The notes under the pieces are model-generated. The model did no database searches and was not told the origin of the DNA. It was given only the letters and a program-made list of their open reading frames with translations. A program made the position numbers and the translations under genes. From assembly GCA_019925095.2 (NCBI GenBank), contig CM034401.1:18136338-18200337 (forward strand): 64,000 nucleotides of DNA, in the 5' to 3' direction. Source of the DNA: Dendrolimus kikuchii (Eukaryota; Arthropoda; Insecta; Lepidoptera; Lasiocampidae). Below, piece by piece: positions 1-11,443 of the stretch (within the stretch, counting starts at the first letter, position 1; the number at the start of each line of letters is the position of its first letter).

Positions 1-642
1 ATGACTAATTTCTGCTTTTACTAAATTAGTACAGAAACATAAAATACACTTTTTAAAATAAAGAAAATGGGCGCAATTCTTAACGCCATAAATCATACAA
101 AACGCCCATTCTCCTCATTTATGAACATGCCTGGGAATATTTGCAAGCCGTTTCTTTGCATAATTGTCGCGTTTGTATAATATATAAACATTACAGCGGT
201 AACGACATTTCATCCAGACCCTGCTTTGATATAAGAAAATGTTTGAATTATGCAAAAATGTCTACCAGCAGATTTTTTTTATTGCTAGACGTAGCATTGT
301 CTTGATTAAAGCGTGAAGGCAAGGCGTTTTCAGCCGTTTTTATAAAAGCTCTTGTTTAAATGCTGCGTTTAAGTGATAAGCGATATAATATTAATGGTTT
401 TTATTTCAGGTAACTGACCCATAGTTTTACATTTAAAATTATTAATTTACAAAATAAAACAAATATTATTTTTATTTCTTATTCTGATTTAGGAGTACAG
501 ACAGCCATTTCCTGGACATAGACTCTTGTAGATTTTGCGATACAACTTTCAAAATATTCAAACAAACTTTTAGTCTTTATCTTTTTGAATCATAATATGT
601 AGCCATCGAAACTAAAATACACTATGTAGGAGATCATTGCCA
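1..642. other. AT-rich spacer, nothing recognised
   Basis: No ORF of interest, no repeat shared with the rest of the window and no RNA gene seen. Confidence 0.5.
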
Positions 643-920
643 ACAGGGAGCGTGCCCAGAAGGTTGGCAGCATTGCCGCGCTGTATGGCAATACTTATTT
701 ATTATGCGAAATATGAGCCAGCCTTCTGATCACGGGTAGTGTCTAAAAGTTTCTTACATATGTCTTTAAACAAACTCTTTGCCGACGGACCCCACAGGCC
801 TAATGTTTCAAGCCCAAACGGCACAAATATGTAACCTTTTCCTAAGGCCCCATATTTGCGCCATCTGACGTCTTCGGCTGAAGCGGCGGCGTTCCCAGCC
901 CCTGACTCGGCCAGTGTGTC
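643..920 (-). pseudogene. LINE reverse transcriptase C-terminal relic
   Basis: Read on the minus strand, 920 down to 706 is open and encodes a stretch containing FVPFGLETLGLWGPSAKSL, followed by two consecutive stop codons. The same frame then continues with ISIAIQRGNAANLLGTLP. The pattern FVP..ETLG.WGP followed by SIAIQRGNAA..LGT is, as I know it, a conserved C-terminal block of some insect non-LTR retrotransposon polymerases. No start codon, endonuclease or palm motif is present, so this is a 5'-truncated, dead 3' end of a LINE. The neighbouring sequence is AT-rich spacer. The clade is not certain. Confidence is good for 'LINE C-terminus' and low for any finer family call. Confidence 0.7.
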
Positions 921-1828
921 AACACACTTTCAAAATATTATTAATTCTTGTCCAAAAGAAGCAGTCGGGTTCTCATTACAGCGAATAAGCCAGGCACTCT
1001 TGCTTCAGAAAACATAGGTGACCTACCACAAAACCTTGAGAAGCGCATTAGGATCCAGGATACGTCATTATACTGAACCCTAATGGTACTTAACGTTTTA
1101 TTACTGTAATTTGTCCAAAGCTGAAAAGTATACATTGAGAGGCAGTATACCCTCAACAGAGTTACCCTGACCTATCCGCTGCACTTTGAAAACCTCCTTG
1201 CTATCATGTTGCTTCTCAAGGCAAGATATAACCCCTTTTTGGTCCGAGGATTTTTATCCATCTGGACCGACCCACTTCTATCGACAACCTGTAATTCCTC
1301 AAGTCGGGGATAATAGAATGTGAAGCATGTTACAGCGTTACAGTTGCGTATTCACTTTATTCAGAAGGTACAAAATAATTATGTTCGGAGTCGCATGTGA
1401 CATTTAAGAAATTATACGTAAACATGTTAAATTGTGTTTGTAAATATTTTTTACCAGTACTCATATAAAACGCATAGCATTGTAACTTTGGGCACGCTTT
1501 CCTCTGGCAGTAATATAGCACATAGTCTTTAAGCGGAATTGTATTAATATTACATTAAGTTTTAGTTTTATTGCTGTTTGATAAAAAAGTTAAGAATATG
1601 ATATCGCTCTCCCGCTATAAGCTTACAAAGGGACCACAGTCTAATTCTAGGGGCAGCTTTCCTTTGCTTCCTTTTTTTTGTTTAATATTTTGTAAGATTG
1701 ACACAAAATGAAAACCTCAAGACACGATGAACTTTCGTTGGATTTTGGCGAGTTTTTTGTAAAGCATATAATTATTCAGGTTCTTGGAAATAATTAATAT
1801 GATTATCATATAAAATAAACGTTTTGGT
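921..1828. other. AT-rich spacer, nothing recognised
   Basis: A 71-codon minus-strand ORF (941-1156) has no family resemblance and is probably chance. Nothing else stands out. Confidence 0.5.
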
Positions 1829-1995
1829 ACATACATACATAACATCACGCCAGTTCCCTTGCGGGGTAGTCACGAACAACAGAGCGCCATTTAGGCTTAT
1901 TTTTACACACCTCACTTGCTTCTTTGACATTCATAACTCTTGTCATGCACGCTGGTCTGTTCTTAAGGCTCCTGACATCACCTTCTGCTAATACG
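1829..1995 (-). mobile_element. 5'-truncated 3' end of RTE-like LINE
   Basis: On the minus strand this matches the last ~150 bases of the LINE at 11,400-14,142 (end of the coding region, stop codon, then TATG repeats). The TATG tail appears here as ACATACATACAT at the left edge. It is one of at least nine such short copies in the window, as expected for incomplete reverse transcription starting at the 3' end. Confidence 0.85.
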
Positions 1996-3223
1996 TTTTG
2001 GTGTAACTATAAAATGTTTCTTTTCGATTTAAAATATATTTCTTAACTCAGTGGGCAAATCAAGAGCTATTTTCTTCTTATCTTAGACTTCAGACTTATT
2101 TACATCAAACACCTAATTAAAAATAAACTAAATAATAAATAAATTAAATTAAACTAAATATAAACTATAAAAATAAATCTTAGACTTAGTTTCATCCTGT
2201 CCTTTGTATGATTGTAATATTATTTAAGGTTACCTCAATCATATATGGTTTCGATTTTAATATATTTTAGGAATTTATAAATAAAAAATTAAAAGTATTT
2301 CAAAATTTTCTCACATCTCATTTAATTAAGAGAGCAATATCGAAACCTATATCATTATTGTGTATGTCTATAATTCAAAATAAATACCAAAATTTAATTA
2401 AAAATTTATATTTATACGATACCTAATATAGTAAAATAGATTTTTGCATGTGACCGTTTTTATCATTTTTATTTCGAAAAGGTTCTAGAGTGATGTCAAT
2501 TACTTTTTTTGGGAACAGGAATGTTTTGATTCAATAGATATTACAAGACTGTAAAATCAAGTCCTGCGTAAAAGTAGTGGAGATTTATATATATATCGTC
2601 CTTGACCTTGAGTCATGTTCCTCAATCCTGAGCCTCGTGACCTTTCCCAACTACTTTTATTTGACTATTTTTTGCCATCTGAGATGATTAGCGGCAATAT
2701 GCAGTGCGTCATACAAGGAGTCGTTGAGTGTGATGCAGATCTGGTCCGAGCAACGCATCGTATTACTATATATGCTATACTACTGTACCATAAACACTAC
2801 ACTCGATTTAACGACAAACGTTAAGCATCGAAATCACTGGGCTTTGGTTGGTTTAGCTTGTCTTCCATACATGATACAATCTATATAGCATTACAGCCAC
2901 TCTCAATAACGACAACAATTAAGTATTAAAAAGTACCTTTTAAGTTGCCAAAAATAGTAAAAGCTGTGTACATTCTTTAATCGCTTTATTATCCTAGCTC
3001 GTAATAAACTCTACTCTCGTCGGCATCATGCATACCGAAATTTCTAAGTACTTCCTTTATCACCAAGATGCCTCAATATCGCAAGATATGAATAAAACAA
3101 GTAAAAAAATACTGGTGCAGCAAAAGACGTCAGACAAAAATAACAGACTTTTCTCCATTTAAAGACAACTCTCTATAACGCCATAAAATGCACAGTGCTT
3201 TCAGTGACGTTCGACTTTACACT
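1996..3223. other. AT-rich spacer
   Basis: Very AT-rich with runs of near-repetitive AATAAATTAAA-type sequence around 2,110-2,180. A 69-codon ORF at 2615-2824 has no recognisable domain. No feature supported. Confidence 0.5.
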
Positions 3224-3246
3224 GTATATATATATATATATACATA

Positions 3247-3300
<54 letters not shown>
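3224..3300. repeat. (TA)n microsatellite
   Basis: Nearly pure TA dinucleotides with two CATA/TGTA interruptions. It sits exactly where the Helitron's TATATA-rich 5' end should be, so it probably grew out of that end. Confidence 0.95.
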
Positions 3301-3305
<5 letters not shown>

Positions 3306-3575
3306 AAGTCGTGTTAGTTACACTATTTATAACTCAAGAACAGCTATACCGATTTGGCTGAAAATTGGTGGGGAGGTAGCTTAGAACCAGGAGACGAACA
3401 TAGGATACTTCTTATCCCGTTGGAACCGATAGGTGGCACTGAGATCGGGTTGTAGAATCCTCCTAATCACCTGAACCGATTTTGGTGATTTTGTTTTTGT
3501 GTGTTTGAGTGGGTTCCCGGATGATTTAAATCCATAGTTTTTTCAGACCAGGACAACGTCTGCCGGGGCCGCTAG
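3224..3575 (+). mobile_element. Non-autonomous Helitron with (TA)n-expanded 5' end
   Basis: The 3' end reads GCCGGGGCCGCTAG followed by T, that is, a CTAG terminus next to a GC-rich hairpin-like stretch. The body (GTGTGTTTGAGTGGGTTCC, ACGTCTGCCGG) is shared with 29,599-29,844 and, inverted, with 52,198-52,330. Helitrons of this kind start with TCTATATA, and here that start is replaced by about 75 bp of TA repeats (3224-3300). No Rep/helicase coding is present, so it depended on a partner element. Confidence 0.75.
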
Positions 3576-3842
3576 TAAAAGAGTATATAAAAGAGTATTT
3601 AACACGTTTTAGTTAATATATATTCCTTTAAAAGTTCTATCTTGTATCTTTAAAAAATACTGCAATCAAAGTTGCTTTGGCAAATTGGTACATTTAATCA
3701 ATATATGTCATATGTTATTTCCCACAAGACTATCATCACATTGCTTTTTTCAGGTCAAGAACTATCGATTATAACCTATATTATTTAATAACCATTATTC
3801 AATTATGGTTTATGATTGTTCTATGTATTTTAATACTAAAGT

Positions 3843-3900
3843 AGGCCAACGGCTCATATACTGGAAAGTGGTTACCGTCGTCTATGTGTATTTTCAATAC
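3843..3900 (-). mobile_element. Short LINE/SINE 3'-tail relic
   Basis: Contains GGAAAGTGGTTACCGTCGTC, the reversed 3' tail shared by family A, family D and the LINE at 30,080-30,372. Only the tail survives. Confidence 0.5.
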
Positions 3901-4014
3901 TGAACGTTTTCCGAAATTGCTGCCGGTCCCTAAGAAATTTTATTTTAAAGGTCCTATATTGTACTCCTGAAGTGAAACGCCTATTAGATTATTATATTGA
4001 GATTTAATATTATC

Positions 4015-4291
4015 TTAAGTTTTCGCGACTTGTATACATAATAAAACTACGTTTTAACGGTTTTAAGCGCGGGAATTTATTTGATTTTTGTTATTCCGAC
4101 GTTTCGGCCGCTTTTCAGTGGCCGTGATCACGAAAGACAAAGATGTTAAGTGTCAACGAGTATTGTTAAAGTTTCATTTAGACTACCGACAACTTTTTCA
4201 TTATAATTATAACACTTGACATCTTTGTCTTCCGTAATCACGGCCATTGAAAAGTGGCCGAAACGTCGGAATAACAAAAATCAAATAAATT
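4015..4291. mobile_element. Palindromic MITE (foldback)
   Basis: Two arms face each other: left about 4076-4150 (TTTTTGTTATTCCGACGTTT, GGCC.CTTTTCAGTGGCC, GATCACG) and right about 4205-4291, its reverse complement. The spacer is ~55 bp. The left arm is preceded by an extra block with AATAAAACTACGTTTTAACG, also found at 20,041-20,107 and 52,545-52,570. No coding capacity. The transposase class is not identifiable from the sequence alone. Confidence 0.75.
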
Positions 4292-4352
4292 GAGATTTAC
4301 TATATATTGAAAAAAAGGAATAGTCTTTATAATCATGTTTTTATTATCGACG

Positions 4353-4412
4353 GCCCACCTGATGGAAAGTGGTTACCGTGGACTGTCGATACATGCGACG
4401 CCAACGGTGCCT
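4353..4412 (-). mobile_element. Short LINE/SINE 3'-tail relic
   Basis: Contains CCCACCTGATGGAAAGTGGT, the reversed common 3' tail, and nothing further of the element. Confidence 0.5.
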
Positions 4413-6254
4413 CCAATGTGTTAGGAAAATTAGAGTTTAAATAAAGAACAAAATCGTAGAAGCTTTGACTGAACCATTATGTAAATTACGTAACAAACAA
4501 TAGTGAGAAATAAATTATTTTTGTACTACTGAATTAGGCTGTAAAATGTCTAACTAGACACTGCAAAGTGCATCAAGGCGTTCCACCAATTCTCCGCGCC
4601 GTTAGCATACAACACTCGATGCACTAATTGTTTTGGATTCAGTCCAAAACACACACTTAGCAGAATTACATGGGTGGAGAAGGTCTTAGGGAAAATAGTA
4701 CTAAAAATAAATTATACGATTGAATTAATTCTAATTTGTATGTTCAGGACAAATACACCTGCATATGGTATTACTTATACAATTTTGAATCCTAATTACT
4801 CTTTGAGCTTAAAGGCATCTGTGCAAGATGTGCGTAGATAAAAACAGAATTATTTAGGTTTACACATTAATTATTTCTGGCATTTTATATGGTCTTTGAA
4901 AATGTGAGACATGACTTAGAACTAAGAAATGTTTTAATTACATAAGATGCTAATGAACTCTATTTATAAAGTCTGAGGAATTTTTTTTTATTTCATAAAT
5001 GAAGTATTTGAAAAATACCACAAAATGATAAATAAGTAATTTAAATATAACCTAAATTAATTAAAAGTATTCTAACTGAGAAAGTGTCCAGTAGCTCTTC
5101 TTTATTATATCTATTAAGGCGAAGACACTTTGTTTATGTGTTCTATATTGATAGCTAGCACACTACACTTTAGTATTATTGCACTAGTAAAAAAGTTTTT
5201 GTACTTTGAGCCTTCTCATTATGTCCATATTGTCGAGGAGCTGGATAGACTTGACGTTCACATGATGATGAAGTCGATATTGGCGAGTTTGAGTATATTT
5301 CGAGGAAAATATGAAATTAATTTAACCACTTGCAAACTTTCTTTTTATAATAAGCGGCTTCTTGCGTATTGATCCATGTATAATAATGGCTCCGTAGGGT
5401 CGATAAACTTCCACTGCGTTTTCAACAACTATATAATGTTATATAGTTATATATTACTCAAACCATTTTTATAACACTTGTAAGTTTTACTTTTCCTCTT
5501 TCCTTTTACGTTGTCAAAACCATTTGGGGTCTGTTTATACTCTTATAAACATCGATCTTTCAATTTGATTTTTTTATTGACAATTGATTTTCACTCTTCC
5601 GCCATGGCATATTTTTGCAGAACTTTCCACCTCATGAGTCAAAAGTTAGAGGGGTAATGAAAATATATCACCTTCTATAAACTTAAAAATCTTTTAAATA
5701 TTATGAAGTTTTCAAGAGTTATCCAAATGTAACCCACATGCCTATGAGCATTGAATATATTTTTACACCCTTATTATCCAAATGCATTTGAAAATCATAT
5801 CGCCTGTTCACGATTCATCGAACATGTTGTTAGATGATAGGATTATGGTTATTAGTTAAACTGGTAATGGTTAACGAGGTCAAATAGTTTTTCTGTAGTA
5901 ATTATAGCATTAGCGGTGGTCAATAGTGTGTTGTCATAATTACAGGCTTTTACTTTACAGTGTAATTTAAAAAAATAAAAGCGATTTTTGTTTATTACTG
6001 TTGAACTTAAGAACGAAGCGATTATTATGAAATTTGTAGATACTTTCAATAACAAAGAATACCATAAAATATTTTTCGTGCTCTAAAATAGACGTTTAGG
6101 CGAGTAAAATAAAATTAGCAGATTATAGTAATATAATCATGCTAATACATTTATTATAATAACTTATGTATTTTGAAATATATTATTGTATATTTATTTT
6201 ATGAATTAGTTTAAGTATTTATGTATCTATTGCCTTTTTCCTGCACCACCCACA
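4413..6254. other. AT-rich spacer
   Basis: An 80-codon ORF at 5130-5372 and a 67-codon minus-strand ORF at 5852-6055 lack recognisable motifs and have AT-rich, non-selected-looking codon use. A short inverted ATATAATG/TATATAG stretch lies near 5,430-5,455. Nothing else seen. Confidence 0.5.
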
Positions 6255-6267
6255 TCCCCTGATTCAT

Positions 6268-6388
6268 TTTTTTTTATTTAGGTTGCCTGGAAGAGATCGC
6301 TTGGGGCGACAAGGCCGCCTATTGTATTGCCTAGAAAATATTGTAAATATAGTCTGTTTTTGTAATTGTATATTATAGTTTGCAATAA
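6268..6388 (+). mobile_element. CR1-type LINE 3' UTR end
   Basis: Contains GCCTGGAAGAGATCGCTTGG, CGACAAGGCCGCC and GCAATAAAGTGTTATCT. The same tail recurs at 43,043-43,215 (plus) and 22,735-22,850, 26,818-27,330 and 29,887-30,000 (minus). The 26,818-27,330 copy still carries LINE C-terminal coding sequence, which identifies this as a LINE 3' UTR. The final AATAAAGTGTTATCT acts as the 3' terminus. Confidence 0.75.
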
Positions 6389-6436
6389 AGTGTTATCTCT
6401 CTTTTTCTCGCCCTCTCTTTCTCTCTCTCTCTCTCT
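6389..6436. repeat. (CT)n microsatellite
   Basis: Imperfect CTCTTT then pure CT repeats directly after the CR1-type 3' end, possibly grown from its tail. Confidence 0.9.
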
Positions 6437-6522
6437 AGTAAAATTTATTACACATTTATTTTTATTAGAAAAATTAAGAAATTAGATATAATAATATTGG
6501 AAAAATGGATATAAACTGGATG

Positions 6523-6665
6523 TCGATATGGGTGGCTTAGCGGTCTAAGCTTTGGACATCTATTAACTAAAATGCATATCACTAGTTCTATTCCCGACAG
6601 TTGTTCTCAATATCTGTTATATATTTAGTTTACATAACACAAGTTACTTGCTTAACTTGAAAGTA
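6523..6665 (+). mobile_element. tRNA-headed SINE relic
   Basis: GGTGGCTTAGCGGTCTAAGC resembles a tRNA A box and AGTTCTATTCCCG a decayed B box (consensus GGTTCGANTCC). The spacing suits an internal pol III promoter. Downstream CACAAGTTACTTGCTTAAC matches the body of the SINE at 32,098-32,400. Confidence 0.5.
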
Positions 6666-7550
6666 AGAAATGTCTTCTGATCTATTTGATGGAAGCTGCT
6701 TGAAAAACTCTAGTACGTCATTAAACGGATATTCAGTAACAAAAACCTTGTAACGTTTCAGTCGTATAAAGTAGTATAAAAATACAATCGTTGACAGCTG
6801 AGACTGAAAATATTAATCGAAATGGATCTAACTAGATAATCCGCCGTAAGAACACTAATGGGCACCCAGCCAACTAGATCCATTCATTTATTCGCACTAG
6901 AATCTCCCGCGGCTTTGCTGTCATCTGTAATAGAACGTATAAACTTGTCAAAGTACAACTGGTACATCTGGATATACAATACTTTTTAGGGTTCAATTCA
7001 CTACTCATTTAATAAAGTATGCAAACTTAATTTAAATTCTATTTAAATTATTAATTTCTTTTATATTTACGTTTATTAGTATATTATATTTATTACATAC
7101 CTCACTATTTATGGAGATATGTTGCAGTACAAGCTTTTATTACGTCTCGTCATTATTATGACAATAATATTATTCTTCTTTCCACTTACTGTGCCTTTGT
7201 CTATCTGAGCATGCACTGTTTACTACAACTCCATTAATTCTTCGAAAAGTAATTCTGTAACATACTTCTGTATAAAACTTATAGTAAAAAGTACTTGAGA
7301 TATATGTATAATAGAATAAGAAATATAAAGAAATCAATTTTTAGCTCGACGTGTTGCTGCGGAATTTCTTGCCGCTTCTTCTCCTTAACAGCAACAGCGT
7401 TGCGAAGCGGTGTACGTAGAATAGGAAGTAAAATTAATAATATATAAATAGGATATATAAATATCACACAATACATATACCTAAAATGAATCAAATACAA
7501 TATTAATGACGAAGATGACCGCTGGTAGAATTATTGTACCTATACTATTT
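6666..7550. other. AT-rich spacer
   Basis: No supported feature. A 73-codon minus-strand ORF (7279-7500) is AT-driven and hydrophobic by composition. Confidence 0.5.
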
Positions 7551-7640
7551 GAGGTGTGTAAGAATAAGCCTAAATGGCACTCTGTTGTTCGTGCCTACCC
7601 CGCAAGGGAACTGGCGTGAAGTTATGTATGTATGTATGTA
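7551..7640 (+). mobile_element. 5'-truncated 3' end of RTE-like LINE
   Basis: Matches the last ~70 coding bases of the LINE at 11,400-14,142 (GTGTGTAAGAATAAGCCTAA, CCCCGCAAGGGAACTGGCG, TGA) and its (TATG)n tail. Confidence 0.85.
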
Positions 7641-8198
7641 CTATTTGAAGTCCAGGTAAGTTTCGTTAAAGACTTTGCGTATTGACAATTGTACCGCCTT
7701 GTTAGGTTTAAACATAAATTTTATAAATGTCATTGATGTTGCCGTAGAACTAATGAAGCATGTGTTGCAACACATTCTGTCCCCTACCGACCCTATTTTC
7801 TAGGCACAAACATCGATGCAATATGGGCCTGACAGCTACTACCGTTTTATCCCTTATAGCCATCCCACTTTTCATCCAATGCCCAAAGTAACTATAGAGA
7901 TAGTAAGACAACGGAATCCTGTAAGATTCAATGCAAACACTCTTCACATGTACATTTTTTTATTTGTTTAACAAAGAGAAAATGAATTTGATTTGGCAAC
8001 GGTGCAAGTGAGATCTTTGCCTACATAGCTGACATGTTTTAGATGGTAAATTGATAGGTTTATTGTTCAGACACATTGTAAGTAGAATGTATCTGTTTGT
8101 AGTTTAAGAAATAGAAGAAAATATTGGAATTGCACTTGGCAACAATGTTAGTAAGATGTAATTTATTAATCAATATTATAATCTCTCATTGTCGTGGT
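7641..8198. other. Spacer, nothing recognised
   Basis: A 65-codon minus-strand ORF (7750-7947) matches no family I know. No shared repeat seen. Confidence 0.4.
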
Positions 8199-8928
8199 TG
8201 GTCCATGCTGGAATCAGTACTTGTCTACAGCGCCTAAAGCCGGCTCGATCAGTATGATAGATACCACGCTCTCACATAATATCTGCTTCAAACAGTTAGC
8301 CATGTTTCGTGCGATGAGAGAGTTCCGATGGCCCATTTCTTTCTCCTCCCATTTTATTCCCCTCTTTTTGATGACGTAGGGGAATGTCTTTCCTTGGGAC
8401 ACCATCCTCGGACCTGGGGGAAAGGCTTTTTATTACACTGAGAGATGTATCGGACTCCGAGCAGAGGGACGGGAAATAGTCGACCGTTAGATTGCCCATT
8501 AGACCTAACCTGCGCCCCTCTCCTATGCGCTTTTATGGGGTGTCACAAGAACTAAACCATAGGAATTCCATCAGTAGCACCTCTACGCTTGGCTCTCACT
8601 TAGAGCACCGCCGGAGAAGGGTACTCTCTTCACCATCAGGGGGAAGTCTACGGGATCCCAAACCTATTTTATTCTCCTATCCTATCCCCTGTATCCAATT
8701 TCTCCCGTCTCGATCTCTCTCTCCAATTCCTCCTGTCTGATCACTCCTTCCCAACTCTCCTATTCTATCCCGTGTATCTCATCTCTCCTATTTTATCTTC
8801 CCATCCTAAAGGCTGGCAACACTTTGTCTTTGTTCCTGGTGTTGCAGATGTCTAAAGGCAACACTAACCATTTTTCATTAGATAGGCAGTGGGCCTGTTT
8901 GCCAGCTTCTCTTTAAAAAAAATGTCTT
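8199..8928 (+). mobile_element. Family D poly(A) retroposon, longest copy
   Basis: Starts with TCCATGCTGGAAT, continues through CGGCTCGATCAGTATGAT and ACCACGCTCTCACA, and ends with CTGGTGTTGCAGATG, GTGGGCCTGTTTGCCAG and a run of A. Two shorter relatives lie at 15,955-16,270 (plus) and 18,277-18,600 (minus). The extra interior (about 8,380-8,690) is absent from them. The 3' tail resembles that of family A and of the LINE at 30,080-30,372. No ORF is conserved between copies, so it is non-coding and non-autonomous. Confidence 0.6.
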
Positions 8929-9308
8929 ATATAGAGAGTACTAACGATCTTCCATGACAATACGTTTGCTTTCAAACTTCGCAATAAACACATAACCGTC
9001 AGCGACGTTGGTTCTCACGCTTCTACCTTCGGTTCGCACATATGGCTGTGACGTGTGATATTCGCTTCGTCCCGTGCTCCGCTCTCATTGCATGACGCCT
9101 CGCCGGGCGCCATGACACATGACTCACAACGGCAGATTTCCTATGACAATGTATCCCTCGGGAACATTACTTTTTCTGGATGAAACGTACTCTACGTCTT
9201 TTATTGTAACCTTTACAACGTGTGTACAAAATTTCACTATGACTGATTGAGTAGTTACAGCGTGAAAGCGTAACAAATAAACTCGCATTTATAAGTACTA
9301 GTGGTCAC
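8929..9308. other. Spacer with a GC-richer patch
   Basis: 9,020-9,130 is richer in GC and CpG than the surroundings but shows no ORF, splice signal or shared repeat that I can support. Confidence 0.4.
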
Positions 9309-9545
9309 CAGTGGTCGAAATTCGACCATAATAATTAATGTCAAAGACTATATGTACTTCTATAATCACAGATTTCACCAAGGCTGAATTTGACACAATG
9401 TGAATTTGACTTTAACAATAAACAAAAGAGTGTATATGCGTGTATGTGTCAAATACATAGTAGTGTGTGTAATGTTTTTTTTATTGATTTAATGTATTTT
9501 TATGTATAATAAAAAAAAATAGCATTCGTCGCTTCTTCTCTATGT
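9309..9545 (+). mobile_element. Unclassified interspersed repeat (family E)
   Basis: Shares about 230 bp with the inverted copy at 48,826-49,065: CATAATAATTAATGTCAAAG, TTTGACTTTAACAATAAACA, ACACACTACTATGTATTTG-type and GAAGAAGCG blocks in the same order. No TIR or poly(A) is clear. The strand sign is arbitrary: the two copies simply oppose each other. Confidence 0.6.
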
Positions 9546-10210
9546 AAACTATAAGCGTATGAAATTTCATATGAAAGTATTTTTGCAATGAATTATACTA
9601 TTTAATGATGATTAAAAATCTTAGACAACCTTAGCCTCATCTGAAATTATATTTTACAATAGAATTATTTTATATTAACCATCTAAAATCACAATATAAC
9701 TAAAATTTTATCCAAAAATGTATCTAGTAAAAAAACAAGGTACAATTACTTATTATCAGATGCACTGTCTGCTCATTTTTCAACATGCAAATATAAAAAC
9801 GCGAAACCGCCTGTAAAATTATAAAAGCATAATAAAAATGCAAGGTCACAGAGTAGTCTAGAAAACAAATATTTCTGAGACATTAAAATGGCTACTCTCT
9901 GACTGGTTTATGGGACGTAGGTATCTAGATTTTATCGCTACACTATTTTCATTTTAAAAAGCTAGTCTCTGCGTCAAAGTACGCAAATCTGTACATGACG
10001 TAAATTGCTCGAAGCGATACGTCTAATGATATGCCAAAACATATTTATATTGTTTTAAAGAGTGTTAACACACACAAAGTTATTGAACTGTGTAATAAAT
10101 AAACAAATAATATACAATATGTGTTTGTTATTTTGTAAGTCTAGTTATATTTATAATTAATTTAGCAATATGTGTTGGTATATTAATCTAATTCCAATTT
10201 CAGTGCCGTT
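9546..10210. other. AT-rich spacer
   Basis: No supported feature. Confidence 0.5.
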
Positions 10211-10523
10211 TTATCCGTGCAGGAACGGAGAAATAATACAATATCCTGCGGCCGGGCGGCCTGTCGTAAGAGGCGACTTAACAACCCACAGCCAGGTGGT
10301 AGGGGAATTTGTCCGACTGGATGGCTACCACTACTGGTTTAAAGTATGTAGCCATAACAACCTTGAGTTGTGTTCCGGCATTAGTAACCAGGTTCCAGTC
10401 TCCATTAAGAGAGCAGCAGCGCATTTGTAGCACCTTTGGTGTTGGAAATGTCCATAGGCGACGGTAACCGCTTTCCATCGAGTGGGCCGTCTGCCTGTCT
10501 GCTGATCTCCTGCAATAAAAAAA
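10211..10523 (+). mobile_element. Family A SINE-like retroposon, full length
   Basis: Begins TTATCCGTGCAGGAACGGAG and ends CTCCTGCAATAAAAAAA. The same two ends recur in most copies in this window, giving a unit of ~310 bp. Interior landmarks in order: CGGGCGGCCTGTCGTAAGAG, CCAGGTGGTAGGG, GACTGGATGGCTACCAC, ACCAGGTTCCAGTCTCC, AGAGCAGCAGCGCATTTGTA, GGTGTTGNAAATGTCCATAG. The tail is shared with the LINE end at 30,080-30,372. ORFs of 60-110 codons in these copies are unrelated frames of the repeat, not genes. Confidence 0.85.
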
Positions 10524-11399
10524 GGTAAATTATGGAGAACTACTATATGCAAAACAGGCGCTAATCACAGAATAAATAAAAATATAACACTACTATTTAA
10601 TTAAGGAAATGGCCGATTGTATCGTCTAGAAATAAGAGGGTACATGACAAAATTATTTATTAACCTTAAAAATAAAACATGACAAGAACAACTATGCAAC
10701 TAAATAAATGTAACAGTAATTACTAGAGCTACTTATACAATCTATTTTATATCCAAAAAACCTTAATAATAATAGGCGCTGATCATTCAAATTATTTTTT
10801 ATTTGGTCTTATTTGGCTTACTTTGTATACCTGTATCGACGCTTTGGCGAGTCGGAGAGAAAGAAATGTATATTAATAATTCGTAGAGATAAAAATAAAA
10901 TTCCGAAAATAACTTGAATATTTTCGAGAGATCATGACAAATAGACATAACGCAACTGTGAATGGTTGGCACTTTATAAATAGCTTTAGGGATGTCAACA
11001 CGACTTGCGTCCAGATGATGTGTGGTCAGTTATATCAGTTATTATATTAGTCACAAAATACTGCGTTATAGGAGGTAGTTCAGGATATTCGTTATTAAAA
11101 TAATGTTAGAAAATCAAAATCGGTCTTTTTATTGATGGCCCAGCTCTTAGCAAGTGGTTACCGTTGCTTATAGACATTTACAAAACCGGTGCGAAATTAA
11201 TTCCGTGGTGGCTCTTCTATAGAGCCATTTTTTTTTTGATTGGTTACTAAAGGATTTGCGGAAAAAATCGTATTTCTAAATTTAAATCTGGTGCGGAATT
11301 AAGCTCGTGGCGCGCGTGCTTCTTTGGAGTTCCATATTCAAATTCTATGAAATAATTACACCGAAATTTTTATAGTGCGTGCAGCGACTTTATTAATAT
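10524..11399. other. AT-rich spacer with a short LINE/SINE tail relic
   Basis: A reversed tail relic (GATGGCCCAGCTC, GCAAGTGGTTACCGTTGC) lies at 11,130-11,185. Two similar blocks containing GGTGCG(A/G)AATTAA occur at 11,187 and 11,290. Otherwise nothing recognised. Confidence 0.45.
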
Positions 11400-11443
11400 T
11401 ATAGCTGGTATGTAATATACCCTAACGCGACTAGTAGTACACT

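Noticed and set aside
3224..3300. Promoter TATA region
   Set aside because: It is a simple TA microsatellite inside a Helitron.
8492..8740. 82-codon ORF rich in serine and proline
   Set aside because: Lies within the pyrimidine-rich interior of a family D retroposon and is not kept in other copies.
10170..10552. ORFs of 66-89 codons over family A copies
   Set aside because: They lie in different frames and on both strands of a short repeat, recur only because the repeat recurs, and are broken in other copies.
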